Positions 36,440 to 45,968 are shown, counted from the first letter of the stretch. The stretch: DNA of 64,000 nt from Paenacidovorax monticola (GCF_014489595.1 NZ_CP060790.1:1364001-1428000), one strand, 5' to 3'. Notes: generated from the letters alone by a model not told the origin. A program made the numbers and translations.

Positions 36440-37303
36440 TGTGCGGGAAGCGTGCGATTCTGAAACCACCTCGGCATCGCTGCTTGTGCGCAGAGCCTGC
36501 GGTCCCGGTGGCCACACGGTGGAACAACCCCGCAGTGCAGATCTAGGGCGATCGGCGTCCACTTCGCACATCACATTGGGCAAATCACCCAGCAGCTCCG
36601 TGAGCACCTGGATCGACATTCGATCGGCAGTGGGCGGGCCTTTAAGCCTCTTCCTGGATCGCCATCGCGGACAGCTCACCCAAGGGCGTTGCACAGAGAG
36701 GAGAGATGCGCACCCGGGGCTGCGCGTTGCAGATCAGGCTGATGTTGCAGAGCTTCCGGCTGTCGGGCGAGGCCGCTCCACTGGCCCAACGCAACCAGGC
36801 CGTTTCGGCCAGGGAGTCCACCCTCGCGCGGATCCAACGGCTTGAGTGAACAAGGCGCTTTAACAGGCGCCCAGGTTGGGGGCTCGATCTCGAAATTGCG
36901 CTGCGCTTGCCAGCAAACAGGTGGCGTATGCCCTGCTGCCCATGGGCGGCAGACCACGGTGCGCAAACCTCACCTACAGGCCCCAGCCAAGGCGCATGGC
37001 ATCTTTGGTGCGCTTGGCTCGCCGCAGCAGGTCGGGCCTCCGGGGCAAACCCACTGCCCGTGATGGACAGGGCTTGGAAGCCATGCGTGCACCGGATTGC
37101 AGCCATTGACGGTGCAGGCATCGATACATCCACGCCCAGTCAGTAGCGCCGCACGGAGCTCGCACGCCGGCCGCGTTCAACACCGAGCCCGGCCACTGCG
37201 GAATGGGCATGACCCGAAGCAAAGAGCATCGGCGGGACAGGGCCCGAGTGGCAAAGGACACCAGCCCCATGGCAAGCGGAGAGTCAAGCGTCGGCAATTT
37301 CCA
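36440..37303. other. About 860 bp without a supported gene
   Basis: Open frames exist on both strands but none has family motifs, a good ribosome site, or codon bias like the neighbours. A short plus-strand frame from 36705 (MRTRGCALQIRLMLQSFRLS) ends after 47 codons. The stretch may be decayed coding DNA. Confidence 0.4.
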
Positions 37304-37346
37304 TCATCAAAAACAATACTGATAAACTGATATCAATTTTTGATGA
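37304..37346. promoter_or_regulatory. Ten-bp inverted repeat upstream of the IPTL-CTERM gene
   Basis: TCATCAAAAA (37304-37313) and TTTTTGATGA (37337-37346) are exact complements with 23 bp between; the spacer holds TGATAAACTGATATCA, itself TGATA-N6-TATCA. The region is strongly AT-rich against a GC-rich background and ends 22 bp before the ATG at 37369. It is probably an operator or promoter; the regulator is unknown. Confidence 0.5.
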
Positions 37347-37368
37347 CCCAAGAAATTGAGAGAGTTCC

Positions 37369-38361
37369 ATGACGCGCTTCAAATTTTTAGCGGGACTGCT
37401 GGTGGCAGGCATCCTCTGCCTGGGGAATGCCCAGGCAGCACTGTCCACATTCAAGACCTTCAACGGGAAATACGCGGTGTCCACCAGCGGATGGGGCTCC
37501 ACCACCCAGACAGGCACGATCAGCGCGACCGTTCCGGCAGGTGCCACGGTGGTGGCGGCATACCTCTATACCTCCACGTATGGCTCATTTGCGGGAGCAG
37601 GCGGAACGCTGCAGGGCACGGCGGTCACCTACACCGGACTGGGGAAAAACAGCTATCTGGAAGCAGGCCGCGCTGACGTGACGCCCATCGTGGCGCCCGT
37701 CATCAACGGCGGCCCGGGCGGCGCGTACAGTTTCTCCATCACGGAGACCAGCGCCAGGCAGGACGGTTCGGCATTGGTGGTCGTGTACCGGTTGCCGTGG
37801 CTGCCCATGTCCACGGTCGCCATCCTGGATGGGTTCTCAGTGCCCACCGGGGATACCACAACCCTCAATTTCGCCTCGCCGCTCAACCCCGCCGCCCCCG
37901 GGTTCTTCGCAGAGATGCGCCTGGGCATTGGTTTCAGCTGCTGCAGCCAGAGATCCAACGTCAGGGTGAACGGCACACTGATCACCCAGAATGCGGGCAA
38001 CAACGACGACAGCGCGCAACCCACACCGGCCAACGGGAACCTGATCACCGTCGGCGGGAACAACGACCCATTTTCGCCCTTGCTGCCCACCTACGAAGGC
38101 GACCACGAACGCTACGACTTGGTCCCCTACGTCAGGGCCGGCGATACATCCATCCGGGTGGATACCGAGAACCCCAGCCGTGACGACAACGTCTTTCTGG
38201 CCGTTTTCCATACGGCGGGAATCGCAGGCGCCAACGCCCCTCCCCCGAGAATCTCACATCCGGCCGCTGTTCCCACACTTTCGCCACTGGGCCTGGCGCT
38301 GGCATCCGCCGCCCTGGGCCTGATGGGCCTGTCCGCCCTCATGCGCCGGCGCCACGGGTGA
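37369..38361 (+). CDS. Secreted protein with IPTL-CTERM-type sorting tail
   Basis: A 330-residue secreted protein. The signal peptide ends GNAQAALS; the mature part is a beta-rich domain (ISATVPAGATVVAAYLYTST, SALVVVYRLPWLPMSTVAIL, DDNVFLAVFHTAG) like secreted DUF3344-type or adhesin-like proteins. The C-terminus reads VPTLSPLGLALASAALGLMG and ends MRRRHG, matching the IPTL-CTERM tail. The CC pair in IGFSCCSQRSN is unusual. It is isolated on its strand, with a Fur-family gene convergent downstream. Confidence 0.85.
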   Translation: MTRFKFLAGLLVAGILCLGNAQAALSTFKTFNGKYAVSTSGWGSTTQTGTISATVPAGATVVAAYLYTSTYGSFAGAGGTLQGTAVTYTGLGKNSYLEAGRADVTPIVAPVINGGPGGAYSFSITETSARQDGSALVVVYRLPWLPMSTVAILDGFSVPTGDTTTLNFASPLNPAAPGFFAEMRLGIGFSCCSQRSNVRVNGTLITQNAGNNDDSAQPTPANGNLITVGGNNDPFSPLLPTYEGDHERYDLVPYVRAGDTSIRVDTENPSRDDNVFLAVFHTAGIAGANAPPPRISHPAAVPTLSPLGLALASAALGLMGLSALMRRRHG

Positions 38362-38595
38362 TTCATCGCCAGCATCTCCGCCATGTGAACAGGGCCCCTG
38401 CCTTGGAGCCCGCTCAAAGTCTCTGACGTTGCCTGGCCTGTAGCACGGACCGGCTGGGCCGGGGAGCATCGCAGCCATCCACAGGAATAGGCTGCTGCGC
38501 GTGGGATCAGCCCACAAGAACCTGCAGCAGGGACAGACCCTTCAGGCCGATCACGCGTGTCGCACGCGTTTCTGGATCCATCCAGGCAGCGCCAC

Positions 38596-39024
38596 TCAGC
38601 CCTTGCGCGGCTTAGGCGGCGCTTCAGCCGCTTTGGCCTTGGCCTTCCTTGCCAAGGATCGGCAATCGCTGCACTCCCCGTAGAGCGTGAGGGCATGGCT
38701 GTGCACCGAAAACCCCCGTGGCGCCAAGCCTGAAAGCTCTCCAGGGCATTCATGGATGTCAAAGACCCGCTGGCACGAACTGCACTGAAAATGGTGGTGG
38801 TGCTCGTGCGTGGCCAGCTCGTACATCGGATTCAGGCCCGGCAGGTGCACAGCCTGCAACTCGCCACTCTCCGTCATATCACGCAGATGGCGGTACACCG
38901 TGGCGATGCCGAGCGCAGGAATGGCTTTGCCTGCGACTTCGAGAACCTCCTGCGGAGACAGGGGCCGATGTGTTGAAGCAAACGCACCAGCAATGGCAAT
39001 ACGCTGCCGAGTTGATCGTTGCAT
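38596..39024 (-). CDS. Fur-family metal-responsive regulator (Zur-like)
   Basis: A 142-residue regulator. The N-terminal winged helix includes LSPQEVLEVAG and LGIATVYRHLRDM; the metal-binding part has THEHHHHFQCSSC, DIHECP and GECSDC. It is close in sequence to the Zur-like protein at 63.4-63.8 kb (MERHTRQR and MQRSTRQR starts, ATVYRHL/STVYRQL, HHHHF, TLYGEC/TLHGRC), so the two are paralogues of one subfamily. It is divergent from a LysR gene, with a palindrome between them. Confidence 0.88.
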   Translation of the reverse strand: MQRSTRQRIAIAGAFASTHRPLSPQEVLEVAGKAIPALGIATVYRHLRDMTESGELQAVHLPGLNPMYELATHEHHHHFQCSSCQRVFDIHECPGELSGLAPRGFSVHSHALTLYGECSDCRSLARKAKAKAAEAPPKPRKG

Positions 39025-39067
39025 GTCTTCTTAATTTCCAGATCGTGGAAAGTGCACCTATCGAGAA

Positions 39068-39091
39068 ATATCAATCCTACGCAATTGATAT
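39068..39091. promoter_or_regulatory. Palindrome ATATCAAT-N8-ATTGATAT, possible Fur-family operator
   Basis: Perfect 8-bp arms 44 bp upstream of the Fur-family start and about 100 bp from the LysR start, in an AT-rich gap. Size and base composition fit a Fur-family site and self-regulation. The TATCAAT core also occurs at 37331-37337 upstream of the IPTL-CTERM gene, which is a weak hint of shared control. Confidence 0.5.
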
Positions 39092-39189
39092 CACCTCTAC
39101 GCACATTTATGACCATTGGCTCCCAAAAACCAACACCAAATGATAGCCACATCTCATCATATCGGTTTTGTCTTTACCAGCCGTTAACA

Positions 39190-40122
39190 ATGATCTCTCT
39201 GGATCGCATTGGCGACATCCACACATTCGTGCAGATCGTTCAGGCGGGAAATCTGTCCGCGGCGGCACAACGGCTGGATCTGTCCCTTGCCGCAGTTTCC
39301 AAACGCCTGAGCCGCCTGGAACGTACCCTGGGTTGCCGGCTGCTTGAGCGCACGACCCGGAAGTCCAGCCTAACGGAAGCGGGGCGGGACTTCTATCACC
39401 ATGGCGTCGCGCTGCTAGGCCATGCCGAGCAAGCCCAGAAAGCCGTCCAGTCGCGCCAGAGAGGCATGCGCGGCCTCTTGAAGGTCGGCTCCAGCTCCGC
39501 CTTCGCACGACACCAGATTGTCCCGCGACTGCCACGGCTCCTTGCCCGGCATCCGGCACTGAAGATTGAGCTGGTGGGTTTGGACGATTCCGCGGACCGC
39601 CCACATCCCGACATCGACGTCGCCATACGCTGGCAACGCCCTGCTCCACGGCACGGCCTGGCCTCGCTGGAACTCGGCCTGGACCAGCTCGTGCTGTGCG
39701 CCGCCCCCACCTATCTGGAGCAATACGGCCGGCCGCGGACTCCGGCCGATCTGTACAGCCATCGCTGGGTTCTGTGTGGCAGACCCGCCCAGCACGGATG
39801 GCCTCCGGTACTTGAGCATGCTGAGGACTTCAGCGATGTGCAATGGAGCACCCAAGCCGGCAGCTGGGATCTGGCCCAGACTGCGGTGCTCGCAGGATTG
39901 GGGATTGCCGCTCAGTCCCTGCGGGATGCGGCGGATGCGCTCTCGGACGGGCGCCTGGAGGAGGTGCTGCGGGATGTACGGCCCGCGCCCGAGCCCATTT
40001 TTGCCAGTTGGCCGACGGAATCCGAGACGCCGCGCTTACAGGGGTTTGTGCATTTCCTCCAAGAGGAACTCAGCGCATCCGCTTGGCCATTTCGATCGGG
40101 TCACGCCCCCTCTGTTGCGTGA
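39190..40122 (+). CDS. LysR-family transcriptional regulator
   Basis: A 310-residue regulator with the HTH in FVQIVQAGNLSAAAQRLDLS and AAVSKRLSRLERTLGCRLLE, and an effector domain of the CrgA/AaeR type (LKVGSSSAFARHQIVPRLPR, IDVAIRWQRPAP). ATG 39190 begins one residue before the usual MISLDRIGD start. It is divergent from the Fur-family gene. Target unknown. Confidence 0.9.
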   Translation: MISLDRIGDIHTFVQIVQAGNLSAAAQRLDLSLAAVSKRLSRLERTLGCRLLERTTRKSSLTEAGRDFYHHGVALLGHAEQAQKAVQSRQRGMRGLLKVGSSSAFARHQIVPRLPRLLARHPALKIELVGLDDSADRPHPDIDVAIRWQRPAPRHGLASLELGLDQLVLCAAPTYLEQYGRPRTPADLYSHRWVLCGRPAQHGWPPVLEHAEDFSDVQWSTQAGSWDLAQTAVLAGLGIAAQSLRDAADALSDGRLEEVLRDVRPAPEPIFASWPTESETPRLQGFVHFLQEELSASAWPFRSGHAPSVA

Positions 40123-40508
40123 ACTTGGTGCTCACGCAGTGGACAAGGATAGACTCCTTGCTGCCAGATCGGCAGCAGCTTCGCCGAAGGCGCTATGCAC
40201 TCACCAGCCCACGCGCGCCCCTGCATCGGTTGTACACGAAGTGCCGCTGGCGCTCTCGGTCCTTGAGCGCGGCCTTGTGGCGAGAGACACCCCGATGGTC
40301 TTTCTGAAGAATGCCCCCTGGGCCCATCTTCGCACGGAGCCAAGCTTTGTGGTGCTCATGAAACCCTCCAGCTGGATCGCTATGGAAAAGGCCTGACGCC
40401 AATCTAGTACGTGCACGGACACTCCACTCCAGCGTCTTCAAGTGCAGAGAAAGATTCGGCGCGACAGCAGGCAGCGCCACACGGGATTCGGCCTGCACAT
40501 CAGCGCAC
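40123..40508. other. 386-bp gap without a supported gene
   Basis: Short open frames on both strands lack ribosome sites and family motifs. A minus-strand frame (STTKLGSVRRWAQGAFFRKT) resembles coding sequence slightly, but cannot be assigned. Confidence 0.35.
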
Positions 40509-40988
40509 TCACCACCTTGACTCCAGGCGCCCGGGATATCGCCATCTCGTGCTTTTTCGCGAGACCAAGTACACCAAGTCAAGCACCGTATACGTGCTTT
40601 CGACCTCCGCATCCGCGATGTCGATACGAAAGTGCTCCTCGATGGCCAACACGACTTCCACACTGGCCATCGAGTCAAAGTCCCAGAAAAAGCTGAGATT
40701 CCTGGAGAAGTCGTCCTCCGCCCGAAGGCATGACATGTCCGCCCCCAGTTGCTCCTCCAGGATGCTGCGGATCCCCACGACGACCTCTCGCGCCACGCCC
40801 AGGCCGAGAAAATACCGCTCATAGAACATCTCTGGCGTGAGCGGCTCCCGACCGAAGAATGCAGCCTGGACCATCTTCTCCTTTGCACTGAGCCGGCGCC
40901 AGACCAACCCAACGATCATGGCCGCTACCGCGATGCCGATGAAGGCAGCAACAGCGATCGTCACCATGGCGCTCGCCACAGGAGACAA
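40509..40988 (-). CDS. Membrane-anchored acyl-carrier-protein-like protein
   Basis: A 159-residue protein with an N-terminal membrane helix (VTIAVAAFIGIAVAAMIVGL, residues 9-28) and a cytoplasmic C-terminal domain. Residues about 85-145 look like an acyl carrier protein: DFDSMASVEVVLAIEEHFRI then DIADAEVESTYTVLDLVYLV. The DSM triplet is where ACPs carry the phosphopantetheine Ser in DSL. A carrier domain tethered to the membrane is unusual. No acyltransferase or synthase gene lies next to it; the nearest gene is an AraC regulator on the same strand. Function unknown. Confidence 0.7.
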   Translation of the reverse strand: MSPVASAMVTIAVAAFIGIAVAAMIVGLVWRRLSAKEKMVQAAFFGREPLTPEMFYERYFLGLGVAREVVVGIRSILEEQLGADMSCLRAEDDFSRNLSFFWDFDSMASVEVVLAIEEHFRIDIADAEVESTYTVLDLVYLVSRKSTRWRYPGRLESRW

Positions 40989-41122
40989 GGTATGCAGGCC
41001 GTTGCGATGGGATGTCTATTGGTCTCGTTCATGTCTGTTCGCTGTACCGTGGCCACGACGCACACTTGCGGCACCCGCACTCCTCCACCCCAGCAGAAGA
41101 CAGCGCACCTCCCCGCATGGCT

Positions 41123-42103
41123 CTACCCTTTGCGCTTGCCAAGTGCCCGACGCGTCGCCGAAGGGAGTTCCCCAAAGGCCTTTCGGTAGTCCCGCGCGAA
41201 CAACCCCAGATGGCCCAACTGCCAACGCCGGGCAATTTCAGCGATCGGCGCGTTGTCTCCCCCTTCACCCAGTTCCCGGCGGACCCCTTCCAGGCGGACC
41301 CGCTTCAAGTAGCCGGTAGGAGACATGTCCTTGTACTTGGAGAACCCCGACTGCAGGGTTCTCGTGCTGACATGGACCGCACGGGCGATGTCCTCGATCG
41401 TGATGGCGGATCGCGCATTCTCTTCAATGAACTCCACTGCCTGGCGGACATGCCTGGGCGATGGCGAAGCATGGGCGCGAACAAGTTGGTCAGAGTAGCT
41501 ATGCGGCATCCGGGTCAGCACGGCAGCGACCAAAGCATCCTGCAGACAGGTCAATGAATCCTCCACCACGCCTCCCGCAGGATGCTCCTCGCTGAACATC
41601 CGGGCCACACGGGCGATCTCCCGCGAGAGCCGGACCCCGAACGCATCCGGGACCAGGCATTCCCGGAATTTCAAACGCCGCACCACGGGCTGTTCTAGCA
41701 TGAGCGACAGCCGCTGGCTTACACGATCCGCAGGCACCAGAACCATTTCATAGCACCCTGGCTGCCATTGCCATCGCTCCACATGGGAAGCATCGATCAT
41801 CAGGCTATGGTCTCCGGCATGCTCATGCCATCGCCCCGCACTCTGATATGAGAGCGCGCCCTTGCCGAAGAGCACCAGCATGTAGCCGTCGAACTGTTCC
41901 TGAAAGCGAAACGTGGCACCGGAGCGCGTTGAAAGTTGGTGTGTCGCCATGCCACCGAGGAAGTCGGTCCGCAGCGCGATGTGGAACCGCCCTCCTTCAC
42001 CCGGCAAGACCATGGCGCCCGGCCAGTCCCGCCCAAGAAGACTGCGCGCCTCATCGAGATCGTCGCTCGCCATGACCTCGCAACGGACGGACAGAGGGTC
42101 CAA
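41123..42103 (-). CDS. AraC-family transcriptional regulator
   Basis: A 326-residue regulator with an N-terminal cupin-like domain (FQEQFDGYMLVLFGKGALSY, AGDHSLMIDASHVERW) of the AraC_binding_2 kind and a C-terminal double HTH (ITIEDIARAVHVSTRTLQSG, IAEIARRWQLGHLGLFARDY). Upstream is an AT-rich gap. Regulated genes are not evident; the carboxylesterase operon lies about 500 bp upstream on the same strand. Confidence 0.9.
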   Translation of the reverse strand: MDPLSVRCEVMASDDLDEARSLLGRDWPGAMVLPGEGGRFHIALRTDFLGGMATHQLSTRSGATFRFQEQFDGYMLVLFGKGALSYQSAGRWHEHAGDHSLMIDASHVERWQWQPGCYEMVLVPADRVSQRLSLMLEQPVVRRLKFRECLVPDAFGVRLSREIARVARMFSEEHPAGGVVEDSLTCLQDALVAAVLTRMPHSYSDQLVRAHASPSPRHVRQAVEFIEENARSAITIEDIARAVHVSTRTLQSGFSKYKDMSPTGYLKRVRLEGVRRELGEGGDNAPIAEIARRWQLGHLGLFARDYRKAFGELPSATRRALGKRKG

Positions 42104-42619
42104 TCGTTTCCTCGCCTAGTGCAAACTCGCTCCCATGATAACAATCAATCAATAATGGAAAACCATCATCAAAAAAATTCTTTGAAATCCATCAACATAG
42201 TCATTAGACTGATGTTTATGAGATATCACTTGCAATAGCTGTGCACCGTACGCGGCACTCCGCCCATGCGGTCCGCCTGCAGCCAACCCGGCGTCGCCGG
42301 AACGGCTCTTCGGCACCCGCTGTCAACCGGATGACTTCTTCATGACACTTCTTCGCCGGTGTTTAGAGGAACTGCGCGACAGCAATCGCTTGAGGCAAGC
42401 CCGCGCCACAACGTCGCGCGGGTTGCTCTCGCCTCCATCGGCAGCAGCGCCCAGCCATTCGATTGCAGGCGATACGCATCCAGCGACGGAGAGTTCTGCC
42501 GTGCCGCAAGGCGCCGGCCATTCCTCAGAGTACGGCAATGAACAGCCACCCGGCGCTCCCCCCAGGCCATGAACGCCGAAGTGGCATGGTGCTGGATTGC
42601 TCTCCGCGCGGGATAAGGC
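42104..42619. other. 516-bp gap between the carboxylesterase and the AraC gene
   Basis: The part from 42140 to 42240 is AT-rich (for example CAATCAATCAATAATGG) and probably holds the promoter of the AraC gene. The rest is GC-rich, with a minus-strand open frame that has no motif. No terminator hairpin was identified with confidence. Confidence 0.4.
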
Positions 42620-44149
42620 TCAAACAATGCCTTGCCAGACAGAAAATCTGGCAGGTTCGCTATGTATTTCGCAGCGCGGCGCACCATCGAAGTGTTGAAT
42701 CCAGCGTTCAGATGGCGTGTACTGAGCCCATCCGGGATCGCCACTGTGCGCAAAGCGCGCCCAGCTCTGGTGCATGGCCTGCGACAGGTGTGCGGGCGGC
42801 CGAGGGCCTGTGAACTCCAGCCCTTGAGCCGTCTGGAGGTTACCGAACACAAACGGCAATTCCGTCCCATGCGCAGCGCCCAGCCGGCCATGCCACTGCG
42901 GCGAGGCCCAGCCAAACTCATAGCGGTGGGCACTCGTGCAATAGCGGCCCGCCAGCGCCGCAATGCGCTGTGCCGGTACACGGTAGTAGTAGTCCGATTG
43001 CAGGGCAGACAGCACTTCGCCGGGCGAGCGCTGCGTAGCAGGCAGCAAGGTTCGCACCCTCTCCACCGAGCCGGGCCCCAAGCCTGCGTCGTCGGCGAAG
43101 GCTTGCACCTGCTCCTCGGTCACGCGATCCATGGCGCCGCCAGGCACATGGTACAGACGCATCTCGTCGGCATTGCTACCCACCAGCACCTGCAGTTGCA
43201 GCTGCGGCGACTTTTGATGCCACTGCGCTTGCATGGCTTGCAGCGGGGGCTCGGTCAGAACTCGCCCGTCCACCACGGGTCGCAGTGGAAAGAAGTGACG
43301 TTGGCCTAGCCCACATTGCGAGCGCAGCGCCGGATCGGCCGCGAGGCGGTAGACAGCGTGCAACAAGACCGGCAGCGGCACCCCGGCCAGGGCCGTGCGC
43401 TGGGGTGCCACGCCCACCAGATTGGCAATGGCTCTGCGAGCGGTTGCGGCCTCGGCCAGCGTCTGGCATGCGACGCTGGGGCTCTGAAGGATCACGCGCT
43501 GAAACAGGCCGCGCGAGGCGGGCATGCCCAGCAAGCAGGCCAGCGCGCCCGCACCGGCCGACTGCCCAAACACCGTCACCTCGCCGGGGTCGCCATCCCA
43601 GGCCTGGATGTTTTCCCGCACCCACTGGAGGGCAGCCAACTGATCCAGCAGCCCCCGATTGGCGGGTGCAGGCGTGCCGCTTTCCGCATCATCCTCGCAG
43701 CCAAAATGCATGAATCCGTCCACGCCCAGCCGGTACTGCAGCGCCACCAGCACGATGTCCTGTCGCGCAAACGATGCACCGTCGTACAGTGGCTCGCTGG
43801 CCGACCCTCGAAAGAAACCACCACCGTGCACCCACACCATGACCGGCCAGGCCGCCCCCGGTTCCGCAGGCGGGGCCCAGACATTCACCGTCAGGCAGTC
43901 TGCATCACCCAGCATGGGTGCGTCAGGCTTTGCCACGCGCGCGAGCTGGGGGGCAACGGGAGCGCCAGCAGACGCATCGCGCAGGCCCGCCCATGGTGTT
44001 TCGGGCACCGGCGCAGCAAAGCGGCGCGCCCCTACCGGGGCTTTCGCGTAGCGCACGCCCCTGAAGACGCGGACACCCTGCTCCCACACGCCACGCAATC
44101 TCCCCCCATGGGGCAAGGTGACCACCGGTGCTTCGGCCACCATGCTCAT
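42620..44149 (-). CDS. Type-B carboxylesterase (para-nitrobenzyl esterase family)
   Basis: A 509-residue serine hydrolase. It has VRVFRGVRYAKAP, DCLTVNVWAP, VMVWVHGGGFFRGSASEPLY (oxyanion hole), TVFGQSAGAGALACLL (nucleophile Ser) and GTELPFVFGN near the catalytic His region. There is no signal peptide. The ATG overlaps the stop of the upstream Bug-receptor gene by 4 bp, so it is coupled to that gene; a carboxylate ester made available by uptake may be its substrate. The operon faces away from a TetR gene. Confidence 0.9.
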   Translation of the reverse strand: MSMVAEAPVVTLPHGGRLRGVWEQGVRVFRGVRYAKAPVGARRFAAPVPETPWAGLRDASAGAPVAPQLARVAKPDAPMLGDADCLTVNVWAPPAEPGAAWPVMVWVHGGGFFRGSASEPLYDGASFARQDIVLVALQYRLGVDGFMHFGCEDDAESGTPAPANRGLLDQLAALQWVRENIQAWDGDPGEVTVFGQSAGAGALACLLGMPASRGLFQRVILQSPSVACQTLAEAATARRAIANLVGVAPQRTALAGVPLPVLLHAVYRLAADPALRSQCGLGQRHFFPLRPVVDGRVLTEPPLQAMQAQWHQKSPQLQLQVLVGSNADEMRLYHVPGGAMDRVTEEQVQAFADDAGLGPGSVERVRTLLPATQRSPGEVLSALQSDYYYRVPAQRIAALAGRYCTSAHRYEFGWASPQWHGRLGAAHGTELPFVFGNLQTAQGLEFTGPRPPAHLSQAMHQSWARFAHSGDPGWAQYTPSERWIQHFDGAPRCEIHSEPARFSVWQGIV

Positions 44150-45137
44150 TCGGTGGCCAGGCCCAGCTTTTCGATGAGCGGCCGCCATACGGCCGAGTCA
44201 CGCGAAGCCCAAGTGCGCACGTCGCCCGGCGTCGATGTGGTCAGCGTGACGTTCATGCTTTCCAGCCGCGATTTGTACTGTGCATCGCTGCGACATTTGT
44301 GAGTGACGGCGTTGAGCTTGTTGAGCAGTTCGAGCGGCGTGCCCACCTTGGCCACCACAGCGATCCATGCAGGCCGTGCCAGATCGGCGGCGGCGGGCAG
44401 TGCTTCGGCGATCGTCGGCACGTCGGGCAGGAGCTGCGAGCGTTGGGTGTCGAACAGCGCCAATGGGACCAGTTTGCCCGCCTTGACCTGGGCAGCTGCC
44501 GTCCCTATGACCAGCGTCATCGCGTGGATCTGCTGGCCCATCAGCGCCGTAAGGCCTGCCCCCTCGCCCACGAACGGCACATGGGTGCCAGGGATGCCCA
44601 TGCGTTCCACCAAGGCCGAGGTCAGCAGATGCGCGGGACTGCCCTTGCCCGGCGATCCGAAATTGATGCCGCCGGGGTGGAGCGTGCAACTTTTTCCAGA
44701 TCGGCCAGCTTGGCGACACCCAGGCCCGCCGGCACCGCCAGCACCAGCGGAGAGGAACCCAGCACGGCCACGCCGTCGAAATCGCGCAGCGGGTCGTAGG
44801 GCTGCTGCTTGTAGACGTAGGGGGTGATGCTCATCTGCGACATGCCGATGCTCAGCAGGCTGTAGCCATCCGCTGGCTGGGCCTTGAGGTTGTTGACCGC
44901 CAGAATGCCATTGGCCCCCGGCTTGTTCTGAACCACCACGGCCTGGCCCAGCTCGCGCGCAGCGCAGTCGGCCCACACACGCGTCATGGCATCCGATCCA
45001 CTGCCGGGCGGCTGCTGGGCGATGAGCTGGATGGGCTTGGTTGGGTAGGCGCCGGGCTGTGCCATGGCGACGCCAGCCGTGAGCAGCAAGGCACCCCACA
45101 AGGGCAAGCGGGCTACGCAGGGAAGGGATAAGGCCAT
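44146..45137 (-). pseudogene. Bug/TctC-family periplasmic receptor (one-base frameshift)
   Basis: About 330 residues after repair. A signal peptide ending AGVAMAQPG is followed by YPTKPIQLIAQQPPGSGSD, VVVQNKPGANGILAVNNLKA and PYVYKQQPYDPLRDFDGVAV. The frame breaks at the G tract 44674-44677; one base restored joins LEKVARSTPGG to INFGSPGKGSPAHLLTSALV and the rest, which includes LLPDVPTIAEAL. It is an orphan receptor without membrane partners nearby. It lies between the TetR and esterase genes. Confidence 0.86.
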
Positions 45138-45260
45138 GGTACGGGTCTCCTGGTTTCTGAAGGGGGTGAAGCTGATCGCTTGAACGCGCTGGCGAACGCA
45201 GGCCATTGCACCAAAGTGGCAATGGCCGCTCACAGTGGTGAGGTCGGGCCTGCGGCGCTG

Positions 45261-45932
45261 TCACAGCGCCGTAGCGAGCGAAGTGGTTGGTGGAGCGGAC
45301 CGGCATCGGGCAGCGATCAGGTCGGCAAGACAGGCCAGTTGAGCCTGCTGCACGGCCTCCGAGTCCTCCTGCTGCGGCGCTGGGAACATCCGTAACAGCC
45401 CGATGCCACGCAGCGATGAGAGCACCAGGCCAAAGAAGCCATCACGGTCGGGCTCGTTCGCAAGCTCGGGAAACACCGCGAAGAAGCCCTCGCACATGCG
45501 CGCCTGAACGCGCTGGCGCAGCTCCGCAACGTGGCCCAGCACCTCCGGCTGATTGCGGCAGCCGAGGTAGATATTCCAGGCCGCCACGAAACGCGGCTGT
45601 GCATAGACCAGCGTCCAGACCGCCTGCACAAAGCGAATGGCCCGCTCGCCGGGCTCCAGACGGCTGTCGGGCCACAGTGCGCCGGACTGCGCACTGGACT
45701 CGATCAGCTCACTGAGCACATTCATCATCAGCACCGCCTTGGACTCGAAGTGGTGCTGCACCGCTCCAGAGGTCATGCCGGCAGACCTGGCCAATTCGTG
45801 GATCGACATCTCTTCCAGGCTGCGGTTCTGAATCACGTCGATGGCCGTGGCAATGAGGTGCCGGCGCGTGGCCGCGCTACGCTCCGCATGGGTGCGGCGT
45901 GAGGAGGTCTTGGGGGAAATACTGTGGTTCAT
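45261..45932 (-). CDS. TetR-family transcriptional regulator
   Basis: A 223-residue regulator with HTH LIATAIDVIQNRSLEEMSIH and LARSAGMTSGAVQHHFESKA, and a ligand-binding domain with ALVY-like TLVYAQPRFVAAWNIYLGCR. It is the gene upstream of the Bug receptor and esterase on the same strand. It probably represses them and itself through the palindrome just upstream of its ATG. Confidence 0.9.
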   Translation of the reverse strand: MNHSISPKTSSRRTHAERSAATRRHLIATAIDVIQNRSLEEMSIHELARSAGMTSGAVQHHFESKAVLMMNVLSELIESSAQSGALWPDSRLEPGERAIRFVQAVWTLVYAQPRFVAAWNIYLGCRNQPEVLGHVAELRQRVQARMCEGFFAVFPELANEPDRDGFFGLVLSSLRGIGLLRMFPAPQQEDSEAVQQAQLACLADLIAARCRSAPPTTSLATAL

Positions 45933-45946
45933 GGCTCAATCACAAT

Positions 45947-45968
45947 ATACATTTCAAACGTAATGTAT
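45947..45968. promoter_or_regulatory. Palindrome ATACATT-N8-AATGTAT near the TetR start
   Basis: Perfect 7-bp arms 14 bp upstream of the TetR ATG, in an AT-rich gap that also lies before the divergent D-lactate dehydrogenase gene. It fits a TetR operator. Confidence 0.6.

Noticed and set aside
36642..37133. A 163-codon minus-strand frame in the gap before the IPTL-CTERM gene
   Set aside because: No ribosome site, no family motif, and a weak frame also exists on the other strand. Coding status cannot be supported.
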